Positions 1-4,312 of a stretch of 5,719 nucleotides of DNA are shown here, piece after piece (the stretch's first letter is position 1; every line of letters begins with the position of its first letter). The stretch covers positions 1 to 5,719 of the forward strand of contig JALRDA010000058.1 in the NCBI GenBank assembly GCA_023257145.1. Reading direction: 5' to 3'. The stretch is from Candidatus Saccharimonadia bacterium (lineage in GTDB: Bacteria; Patescibacteriota; Saccharimonadia; Saccharimonadales; Saccharimonadaceae). The notes under the pieces were generated by a model. The model was not told the DNA's origin. It saw only the letters and a list, made by a program, of their open reading frames with translations, and did not search any database. Position numbers and translations under genes: made by a program.

Positions 1-186
1 TCGTGAAAAATAGCCAATACATGGTATACATAAGCAATTTGACTCTACATACCGCTCGCAAACGACACAATGGCAGTACGGTTCACTAACGATGTCATAT
101 TTACAATTAGCACATAATTTGCCGCCAATCTGACCGCAAGACAAACAGTAGTGGGGCGCAAGCTGTGATAGTATATCGTCTAACAT
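1..186 (-). CDS. ComF-like phosphoribosyltransferase, N-terminal zinc-ribbon part (partial)
   Basis: This frame opens with ATG at 186 and stays open for all 62 codons to the window edge, so the C-terminal part is missing. The visible part is very cysteine-rich: C14xxC17, C25xxC28, C40xxC43 and C53xxC56, with extra cysteines at 38 and 51. It starts MLDDILSQLAPHYCLSCG, and 'LCANCKYDIVSEPYC' follows. This pattern of paired CxxC knuckles followed by a short basic segment is typical of the zinc-binding N-terminus of ComF/ComFC proteins. In that family a phosphoribosyltransferase-like fold follows, and in naturally competent bacteria the protein helps DNA uptake at the inner cytoplasmic face. The phosphoribosyltransferase domain itself lies outside the window, so the family call rests on the zinc part alone. 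No clear Shine-Dalgarno sequence precedes the ATG. The gene is divergent from the Hsp20 gene. A different double zinc-ribbon protein is the main alternative. Confidence 0.72.
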   Translation of the reverse strand, partial: MLDDILSQLAPHYCLSCGQIGGKLCANCKYDIVSEPYCHCVVCERYVESNCLCIPCIGYFSR

Positions 187-220
187 TGTATTTTTTACGT
201 ATGAAGCACTAGTTTTATTG

Positions 221-226
221 ATTATA
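221..226 (-). promoter_or_regulatory. Candidate -10 box of the ComF-like gene
   Basis: The minus strand reads TATAAT exactly here, about 35 bases upstream of the ComF-like start. No good -35 hexamer is found at 16-18 bases upstream, so the promoter is only half supported. The box overlaps the -35 region of the divergent Hsp20 promoter, so the two could compete for RNA polymerase. Confidence 0.35.
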
Positions 227-244
227 GCTTATGTATTAGCTATA
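223..244. repeat. Inverted repeat TATAGCT-N8-AGCTATA over the Hsp20 promoter
   Basis: TATAGCT at 223-229 is matched by its reverse complement AGCTATA at 238-244 with an 8-base spacer. The repeat fills the spacer between the -35 and -10 boxes, touches both, and covers the candidate -10 of the divergent ComF-like gene. Position and symmetry suit a repressor operator. It does not match the CIRCE element of HrcA or the HAIR element of HspR, so any regulator is unknown. It is AT-rich and short, so chance is possible. Confidence 0.4.
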
Positions 245-284
245 CTGATAGAGACAATTTGTCAAATAGAGCCTAGAGAAAAGT

Positions 285-289
285 GGAGG
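285..289 (+). promoter_or_regulatory. Ribosome binding site GGAGG deciding the Hsp20 start
   Basis: GGAGG lies 5 bases upstream of ATG 295. The frame also contains an upstream GTG at 283, but that start would place this strong Shine-Dalgarno sequence inside the coding region and has none of its own. ATG 295 is therefore preferred. Confidence 0.85.
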
Positions 290-294
290 ATATC

Positions 295-765
295 ATGGCC
301 CGTAAACAAAATGACGATTTACTGATCGAGGACGAACTCGCGGCGGCTTTTTTGAATGATGATGAACTAAACACTCAATCAACCAATCAGCCAACGCAGC
401 AACCTCAAGAGGACAACTGGGAAGAATCGGAAGAAGATTTTCCAGGACAGCTCGCTGTAGATGTGTATGAAACAGAAGAAAAGCTTGTCGTAAAAGCACG
501 TACAGCTGGAGTAAACAAAGAAGATCTCGACGTGAGCATCTCTGATAGCATTCTTACTATCAGCGGTACACTATCGAGCGGTGACGACGCAGAAGCAACA
601 AACTGGCACATCCAGGAATGCTACTGGGGCGAATTTAGCCGCACACTTGCACTGCCAGTGCCTATCAAGGAAGACGAGGTAAAGGCCGAACTTAAAGACG
701 GCGTTCTTACTATCAGCTTCACCAAGGTCAAGGTTGAGCAGGCTAAAAAGATTCAAGTCCTCTAG
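295..765 (+). CDS. Hsp20/alpha-crystallin family small heat-shock protein
   Basis: The product is a 156-residue ATP-independent holdase chaperone that would bind unfolding cytoplasmic proteins and keep them refoldable. Residues 1-50 are a polar, Q/N- and acid-rich N-terminal arm. Residues about 51-146 form the alpha-crystallin domain: it begins QLAVDVYETEEKLVVKARTA, continues with 'GVNKEDLDVSISDSILTISG', and shows the family's hallmark A-x-x-x-x-G-V-L in AELKDGVLTISF (131-142). The tail ends KKIQVL, which carries an I-x-V version of the C-terminal I-x-I/V anchor that docks onto neighbouring subunits in the oligomer. Length and domain order are normal for the family. The gene is monocistronic: it has its own promoter, a strong Shine-Dalgarno sequence and a terminator immediately downstream. 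The N-terminal arm is more acidic and glutamine-rich than usual, so client range may differ. The family call is secure. Confidence 0.95.
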   Translation: MARKQNDDLLIEDELAAAFLNDDELNTQSTNQPTQQPQEDNWEESEEDFPGQLAVDVYETEEKLVVKARTAGVNKEDLDVSISDSILTISGTLSSGDDAEATNWHIQECYWGEFSRTLALPVPIKEDEVKAELKDGVLTISFTKVKVEQAKKIQVL

Positions 766-782
766 TACACAAACAATGACTC

Positions 783-818
783 ATAAAAATACCTATCGTA
801 ACGGATAGGTATTTTTAT
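783..818 (+). terminator. Rho-independent terminator after the Hsp20 gene
   Basis: A perfect 15-bp stem (783-797 with 804-818) closes a 6-base loop. The distal arm ends in a T-rich tract and the proximal arm starts A-rich, so it could act in both directions. It begins 17 bases after the Hsp20 stop. Confidence 0.88.
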
Positions 819-930
819 GTATGTAGACACGCCTAGCCGCTTCCTTTCGCAGTACTACAACTCCACAAGAGAGGACAGGACCCATACATACAGGCTGGTA
901 CTGACGCATACTCTACATAGCACTTGAACC

Positions 931-959
931 AAATAAAAACCCCAGCCGGAAGCTGGGGT
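931..959 (-). terminator. Rho-independent terminator of the pilin-like gene array
   Basis: Read on the minus strand, an 8-bp GC-rich stem (arms ACCCCAGC and GCTGGGGT) with a 5-base loop is followed directly by a U-rich run (TTTTTATTT). It lies 20 bases beyond the stop of the last pilin-like gene and faces the Hsp20 terminator. The 112 bases between the two hairpins hold no gene I can support. Confidence 0.9.
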
Positions 960-978
960 GTTAATGTGACTATTAGTA

Positions 979-1368
979 CTAGCTAATGATACGATCGAGT
1001 ACAAAGTTGACAATCGCGTAAGCGAATAGGGCAACGATGATACCAACGATAGCGTAAAGAATAGTGTTTTTAGCCGCAGTAACTTGACTTTGGTCACCAC
1101 CAGAAATCGTGTAGCGGATACCACCGATAACAAGCATGATCACAGCGATTGCACCGATGATGAAGAGAAGGATATTCACAACATCACGGATAAGTCCGTC
1201 TTCTGCATCAATACTTTCCTGCATATCATCTCCACGAGCTTGGTTTGCGCCCTCCTGGATACCTTGTGCATAAGCTGTGTCTGATACAGGTGCAAGAACT
1301 GCCGCACCAAGGGCGAGTGCAGGCATCATTAGCAGTCCTGCAAGCATCATTTTGATTTTTTTGGTCAT
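979..1368 (-). CDS. VirB2/TrbC-like pilin precursor, terminal copy of the array
   Basis: A 129-residue secreted small membrane protein. Residues 1-35 form a signal peptide (MTKKIKMM start, hydrophobic core, likely cleavage after 'TAYA'). A short acidic, cysteine-free stretch follows (36-58), then two transmembrane helices at about 62-84 and 102-124. The loop between them contains GGIRYTISGGDQSQVTAAKN. Two helices around a short basic loop after a signal peptide is the layout of VirB2/TrbC pilins of type IV secretion systems. Those pilins polymerise into a pilus after membrane insertion and signal removal. From the first helix on, about 49 of 64 residues are identical by eye to the gene just upstream, which indicates tandem duplication. 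It has its own strong promoter, so it may be the most abundant subunit. A Shine-Dalgarno sequence AAGGA (1379-1383) lies 10 bases before the ATG. Polymerisation is not proven by sequence. Confidence 0.82.
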   Translation of the reverse strand: MTKKIKMMLAGLLMMPALALGAAVLAPVSDTAYAQGIQEGANQARGDDMQESIDAEDGLIRDVVNILLFIIGAIAVIMLVIGGIRYTISGGDQSQVTAAKNTILYAIVGIIVALFAYAIVNFVLDRIIS

Positions 1369-1406
1369 TTCTTTCGTTTCCTTTCGTTAGAAATATCTAC
1401 TCTATT

Positions 1407-1435
1407 GTTATAGCAGACATTGCGTCATTTGTTAA
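1407..1435 (-). promoter_or_regulatory. Strong internal promoter for the terminal pilin-like gene
   Basis: On the minus strand TTAACA (1435-1430) and TATAAC (1412-1407) are 17 bases apart. Each matches consensus at five of six positions, and the -10 is preceded by TGC, an extended -10 motif. The -35 starts 3 bases after the stop of the preceding gene. Predicted start is near 1400, giving a leader of about 32 bases. Confidence 0.78.
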
Positions 1436-1438
1436 TGC

Positions 1439-1813
1439 TTAATTTCCCAGTTGCAAGCGATCAATTAAGAAGTTTACGATTGCGTAGGCAAATATTGCCA
1501 GTACCAACCCAACAATTGCATACAGGATTGTATTTTTTGCCGCAGTGGTCTGACTGCTGTTACCGGCACTCGTCGTATAGCGAATACCACCGATAATTAG
1601 CATGATCACTGCCAGCGCTCCAATAATGAAGAGGAGGGTATTGACGATATTTTTTATGAATCCGTTTACCTGCTCATCTCCACCCGCACACACTTCCGAG
1701 GCCGCGCCGGATCCACAGGCTTGATATAGTTCGATTGCCTGCACTGGGGCAGACACGAACACTAGGCTGGCCATGAGCGCCACAACAGCGCCAAATAGTA
1801 CAAATCTTTTCAT
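1439..1813 (-). CDS. VirB2/TrbC-like pilin precursor with a cysteine pair
   Basis: A 124-residue pilin-like precursor. The signal peptide covers about residues 1-26 (MKRFVLFGAVVALMASLVF, then cleavage after 'APVQA'). A short mature N-terminus carries Cys33 and Cys42, which could form a disulfide outside the membrane. Transmembrane helices lie at about 55-78 and 98-120, separated by the loop GGIRYTTSAGNSSQTTAAKN. The membrane half is nearly the same as in the next gene downstream, but the exposed N-terminal part is quite different. Its ATG shares one base with the stop of the previous gene (TAATG arrangement), so translation is probably coupled; AAGGA and GGAAGGG motifs lie just upstream. The expected role is subunit of a type IV secretion-like pilus or membrane assembly. 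A general two-helix membrane protein is the alternative, but the paralogue context favours pilin. Confidence 0.82.
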   Translation of the reverse strand: MKRFVLFGAVVALMASLVFVSAPVQAIELYQACGSGAASEVCAGGDEQVNGFIKNIVNTLLFIIGALAVIMLIIGGIRYTTSAGNSSQTTAAKNTILYAIVGLVLAIFAYAIVNFLIDRLQLGN

Positions 1814-2115
1814 TATCCTTGAACCCTTCCAATTACAAATTGCGTTATAACAAAAGCCATCGCGACAACGACAAGCCCGGCTGCCGAATACAGAATGATG
1901 TTTTTTGCTTTTGTGACTCGCCCAGAGTCACCTGCCGACGCCACATAGTAAAAGCCGCCGATAATCACACTAATCACGGCAACGACACCTGCTGCGAATA
2001 ATACCACTGACATCACGTTATGAACCGCAGCGCCATTTAAGTCGTTACTTGGTATATTGAGCTCTTCAGGACTACCCAGCTGCGCGTACACTGTTTCTGG
2101 TCGAACATGTTGCAT
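1813..2115 (-). CDS. Pilin-like two-helix protein lacking a signal peptide
   Basis: A 100-residue protein when started at ATG 2115, which has GGAGG (2121-2125) at a 5-base spacing. A TTG four codons earlier is possible but has no ribosome binding site. Helices are at about 33-57 and 73-93 with the family loop YYVASAGDSGRVTKAK between them, so it belongs with its neighbours. Unlike the others it has no hydrophobic leader: it begins MQHVRPETVYAQLGSPEELN. The 'VYAQ' resembles the residues around the signal cleavage site of the first gene of the array (AVYAQT), as if the leader had been lost. The same frame meets a stop shortly upstream, so a hidden leader in this frame is excluded. It sits 1 base after the previous stop and overlaps the next start by 1 base. 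It may insert directly through its first helix, or serve as an accessory or degenerate subunit. Confidence 0.75.
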   Translation of the reverse strand: MQHVRPETVYAQLGSPEELNIPSNDLNGAAVHNVMSVVLFAAGVVAVISVIIGGFYYVASAGDSGRVTKAKNIILYSAAGLVVVAMAFVITQFVIGRVQG

Positions 2116-2116
2116 A

Positions 2117-2608
2117 TTAACCTCCAATACCCAGTCCGCGAGCTGCGAAGTTTACGATAGCCCCCGACATAATAGCGAGGATCAACCCGATGACTGCATT
2201 CAAGATCGTACGCCGCGCCTTGGCAGCCCCGTCTGGTGCACCGCCACTCGTCAGGAAGAGAAATCCACCATAGATAATAAAGCCTGCAGATATGTAGCCG
2301 ACAAGCTGCAGCATGATGTCGATAATATTTAGCACAATCGTCCATACAAATTTCGTTAGCTGCTGCTCTTCACGATTCGCGCCGACACTACCGCCGCCAA
2401 CTTCCGTCGGACTCATGATGCGACAGCCGCTCCCATCGGGTTTTGCTAGATTGCGGTACCATGCAGGGAAGGTGAGGATGACATTCTTGCCAGAACAATC
2501 AGCCGCAAAGGCCGCAGTAGGGGTGGCCGCTGCAAAGAATGACCCTCCCACCACAGCGGCAAATACCGCCGCCACGATAAAACTTGAAAACTTTTTTATA
2601 CTACCCAT
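2117..2608 (-). CDS. VirB2/TrbC-like pilin precursor with a larger exported domain
   Basis: A 163-residue precursor, the longest of the array. The signal peptide spans about residues 1-36 (hydrophobic 9-28, cleavage near AAFA/AD). The exported segment 37-83 has Cys38 and Cys62 and the stretch 'KNVILTFPAWYRNL'. I associate a DCSG-x-LTFPAWY motif with CPR pilin-like proteins from memory, not from a search. Helices follow at about 88-118 and 134-155, with the loop SGGAPDGAAKARR, so the basic-loop layout is kept but the sequence is diverged from the shorter copies. The start overlaps the preceding gene by 8 bases, and GGAG (2615-2618) gives a good 6-base spacing. The cysteine pair suggests a disulfide in the exported part. 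A specialised minor or tip-type pilin subunit is plausible, but that role is inference. Confidence 0.8.
   Translation of the reverse strand: MGSIKKFSSFIVAAVFAAVVGGSFFAAATPTAAFAADCSGKNVILTFPAWYRNLAKPDGSGCRIMSPTEVGGGSVGANREEQQLTKFVWTIVLNIIDIMLQLVGYISAGFIIYGGFLFLTSGGAPDGAAKARRTILNAVIGLILAIMSGAIVNFAARGLGIGG
2121..2125 (-). promoter_or_regulatory. Ribosome binding site GGAGG for the leaderless pilin-like gene
   Basis: GGAGG on the minus strand is 5 bases before ATG 2115 and lies within the last codons of the upstream gene. It fixes the start at 2115 rather than TTG 2127, which would contain this site. Confidence 0.8.
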
Positions 2609-3056
2609 TAAATACTCCGCCTGGAATCAGGAAATTAGTGATTGCATACATAAAGGCATATGCCACGAGGCCAATCGCAACATTAAACAGCATCATCTTT
2701 GCTTTCTTGACCTGCTCTTGGCTGCCAGCCGCACTGGCGTACAAAATACCGGCATAGACCACACCTGCAACTGCCAGTACGCCAACGCCCATCGTCATAA
2801 GAACAACGATAAATCGCAAAATCCAGATGATTGTCGCTTCGCCTTGATCTTTTTCACCGCTCGGGCAGGCAAGAATAGAGGTATCGGCACCGCCACAGTT
2901 TTTCCAGTTTTCACCAGAGGAACCGCCTGTGCGTGACTCACCACCATCGCCGACTTCCCAGTTGTCAGTCTGAGCATACACAGCAGGAGACACTGCTATT
3001 GCCAGCGACATCGCAACCCCAACTGCCATAAGAATGTGTGTCATTTTTGTGAACAT
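2601..3056 (-). CDS. VirB2/TrbC-like pilin precursor, first gene of the array
   Basis: A 151-residue precursor. The signal peptide covers about residues 1-29 (cleavage in AVYAQT). The exported segment, 30-75, is rich in glycine and serine and carries Cys54 and Cys64. Helices are at about 76-107 and 121-144, with the loop ASAAGSQEQVKKAKMM carrying the basic cluster. It leads the minus-strand array and overlaps the next gene by 8 bases. No Shine-Dalgarno sequence precedes ATG 3056, nor the alternative ATG at 3044 that would give 147 residues. A weak promoter would start transcription only a few bases before 3056, so the message may be nearly leaderless. The protein presumably serves in the same type IV secretion-like assembly as its paralogues. 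The glycine/serine-rich exported segment distinguishes it and could be a flexible linker. Confidence 0.8.
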   Translation of the reverse strand: MFTKMTHILMAVGVAMSLAIAVSPAVYAQTDNWEVGDGGESRTGGSSGENWKNCGGADTSILACPSGEKDQGEATIIWILRFIVVLMTMGVGVLAVAGVVYAGILYASAAGSQEQVKKAKMMLFNVAIGLVAYAFMYAITNFLIPGGVFNG

Positions 3057-3066
3057 AACTATATAT

Positions 3067-3095
3067 AAAATAAGATATTACAGGGGTTTTCGCAA
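3067..3095 (-). promoter_or_regulatory. Weak candidate promoter of the pilin-like array
   Basis: On the minus strand TTGCGA (3095-3090) and TATTTT (3072-3067) lie 17 bases apart, each matching consensus at four of six positions. Predicted start is near 3060, only about 4 bases before ATG 3056. Overlapping AT-rich sequence offers other -10 choices, so placement is uncertain. Confidence 0.4.
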
Positions 3096-3124
3096 GTAGT
3101 TTATGCTAAAACATGATAAAACTA

Positions 3125-3153
3125 TTGCTTTTTTTACTAAAATAGGTTATAGT
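3125..3153 (+). promoter_or_regulatory. Candidate promoter of the lipoprotein gene
   Basis: TTGCTT at 3125-3130 and TATAGT at 3148-3153 are separated by 17 bases. The -10 matches at five of six positions, the -35 at three. The leader would be about 55 bases. It is divergent from the pilin array promoter within the same 158-base gap. Confidence 0.55.
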
Positions 3154-3214
3154 ACAGGCACAATATCAGTTTACGTGCCCATATAAGCGCACAAGGAACA
3201 GAGAAAAGACCGTT

Positions 3215-4195
3215 ATGCCGATCAACCCAGAATCAACAACTGAAAAGAAATTTCCAAAACGCCTTGCTTTTGCAACCGGTGCCGCTCTTTCACTAGCAGC
3301 CCTCACTGGCTGTGGCGACAAAGAAGTAGGCGCAACCCCTACGCCGACTGAAACATCTACGTCTATTGAACAAGAGCCAACTTCACCCGAAACAGATCAA
3401 GAAAAACTTGAGCAAGCTGCAATTGATAAATTTGCTGCCCTGGAGCCGACTTTTACGGACGAAGAAGTTGAAGCACTTTTCACCATGCAGGTAGAGACTG
3501 CAGGTGAACTACCTGAAGTCATGTTAGAGAAAGCCGTCGAGAACCAATCAACACTGCGAGAAATCCTAACAATTGACGGACCTAACGAAACCTCGTACTC
3601 AACAGATCGCAAAGCAGCTGTCAACGAACAGGTTAGGGCCATTTACCCAGAGCTGATCGACGCAGCTAATGAATTTGCAACACCATTTGAACTTACCGAA
3701 GAGAATAAAAACGACCTACTTGTTAACTTCGGTGTACCGTCTCTTCAAACTCGCGGTAACGGTATTGTACCGACCGCCGAGGAATTTAACGAGCAAATCT
3801 CACAAATGACACTTGACAATATTATGCCAATTTTTGAAAACGAAGCGTATGAAGTATATGCTACATATTCGTTTTTACCTATTGGCGATGCAAGTGAAAC
3901 AGGCACAATGGCCGAATGGCTTGCCGGTGGCGTCACGAACAATCTGACGAACCCAGAATCAGCTCAGCCACTTCAAGGTGCGTTTGTTGATGAAGACGGC
4001 GGAAACAAAGGTGTAACACACGAAACTCAAACTGGACTTACTGAAAAAACATTTAGCTACAACACTATTGCGGACATATTACTCAAAATGGGTACAGATA
4101 CGAATTACGACACGAGATTCTCTAACAATCACTCAGTGACCCCCAACGAAGATGGTACATATACTGTAAGTGTGGATAGCTCGTCTACATTCTAG
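3215..4195 (+). CDS. Lipoprotein of unknown function
   Basis: A 326-residue protein I cannot assign to a family. It has a type II signal: charged N-region with KKFPKR (11-16), hydrophobic core 17-30, and lipobox L30-T-G-C33. Cys33 is the only cysteine in the protein, so lipid attachment and anchoring on the outer face of the membrane are well supported. A Thr/Pro/Glu-rich linker spans 38-62. The mature domain (about 63-326) is acidic and mostly soluble. Residues 63-210 look helical; 211-326 are rich in Asn, Thr and Gly and end in a probable beta strand (GTYTVSVDSSSTF). No catalytic motif is visible. The only Shine-Dalgarno-like sequence near the ATG is a weak GAGAAAAG at 3201-3208. Its own promoter and terminator make it a single-gene unit between the pilin array and the VirB6-like gene. 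A role as a surface or assembly lipoprotein of that machine is inferred from position only. Confidence 0.85.
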   Translation: MPINPESTTEKKFPKRLAFATGAALSLAALTGCGDKEVGATPTPTETSTSIEQEPTSPETDQEKLEQAAIDKFAALEPTFTDEEVEALFTMQVETAGELPEVMLEKAVENQSTLREILTIDGPNETSYSTDRKAAVNEQVRAIYPELIDAANEFATPFELTEENKNDLLVNFGVPSLQTRGNGIVPTAEEFNEQISQMTLDNIMPIFENEAYEVYATYSFLPIGDASETGTMAEWLAGGVTNNLTNPESAQPLQGAFVDEDGGNKGVTHETQTGLTEKTFSYNTIADILLKMGTDTNYDTRFSNNHSVTPNEDGTYTVSVDSSSTF

Positions 4196-4211
4196 CAACC
4201 GCGCTAGCTTA

Positions 4212-4247
4212 ATATAAATTAGCCCTTACATAAGGGCTAATTTATAT
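4212..4247 (+). terminator. Terminator hairpin after the lipoprotein gene
   Basis: A perfect 16-bp stem (4212-4227 with 4232-4247) closes a 4-base loop. Its centre is GC-rich (AGCCCTT/AAGGGCT) and its base is AT-rich, so it could stop transcription in both directions. It begins 17 bases after the lipoprotein stop. Confidence 0.85.
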
Positions 4248-4257
4248 ATACAGGCGC

Positions 4258-4286
4258 TTTTCATTTTCATCAATCTAAGGCATAAT
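4258..4286 (+). promoter_or_regulatory. Candidate promoter of the VirB6-like gene
   Basis: TTTTCA at 4258-4263 and CATAAT at 4281-4286 are 17 bases apart, matching consensus at four and five of six positions. Predicted start is near 4293, which gives a leader of only about 15 bases. It lies just after the lipoprotein terminator, supporting a separate transcript. Confidence 0.5.
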
Positions 4287-4312
4287 CATAAGCAAGAATA
4301 AGCGCTTATGAT
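4285..4312 (+). repeat. Inverted repeats enclosing the VirB6-like start codon
   Basis: ATCATAAGC (4285-4293) is the exact reverse complement of GCTTATGAT (4304-4312), with 10 bases between. A second perfect 12-base palindrome, ATAAGCGCTTAT, sits at 4298-4309. Both include the ATG at 4308. In RNA they would be alternative hairpins hiding the start; in DNA they could bind a dimeric regulator. Confidence 0.5.

Larger units (their letters stand above)
218..246 (+). promoter_or_regulatory. Sigma70-type promoter of the Hsp20 gene
   Basis: TTGATT at 218-223 and TATACT at 241-246 are separated by exactly 17 bases. The -10 matches consensus at five of six positions and the -35 at four of six. Predicted transcription start is near 253, giving a leader of about 42 bases before the ATG at 295. 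Confidence 0.7.

Noticed and set aside
223..244. CIRCE or HAIR heat-shock operator upstream of Hsp20
   Set aside because: The arms TATAGCT/AGCTATA do not match TTAGCACTC/GAGTGCTAA or CTTGAGT/ACTCAAG, so only an unassigned inverted repeat is reported.
283..294. A GTG start adding four residues to the Hsp20 protein
   Set aside because: The GGAGG at 285-289 would then be coding, while it is ideally spaced for ATG 295.
793..909. A 38-codon minus-strand frame in the gap between the two facing terminators
   Set aside because: It has no ribosome binding site or promoter, and it runs into the Hsp20 terminator hairpin.
979..1813. Phage holins or small toxic membrane proteins
   Set aside because: Signal peptides, a conserved loop between helices, a multi-copy array and the VirB6-like neighbour fit secretion pilins better, and there are no lysis genes.
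2313..2936. A 207-codon plus-strand open frame opposite the pilin-like genes
   Set aside because: It lies antisense to two well-supported overlapping genes, has no ribosome binding site or family resemblance, and its composition (many His, Cys, Asn) is what the complement of transmembrane and glycine-rich codons gives.
979..3056. Type IV (prepilin-peptidase) pilins
   Set aside because: No short basic leader ending in Gly before a Phe/Met-type helix is seen. Most products have ordinary signal peptides and all have two helices, as in VirB2/TrbC pilins.
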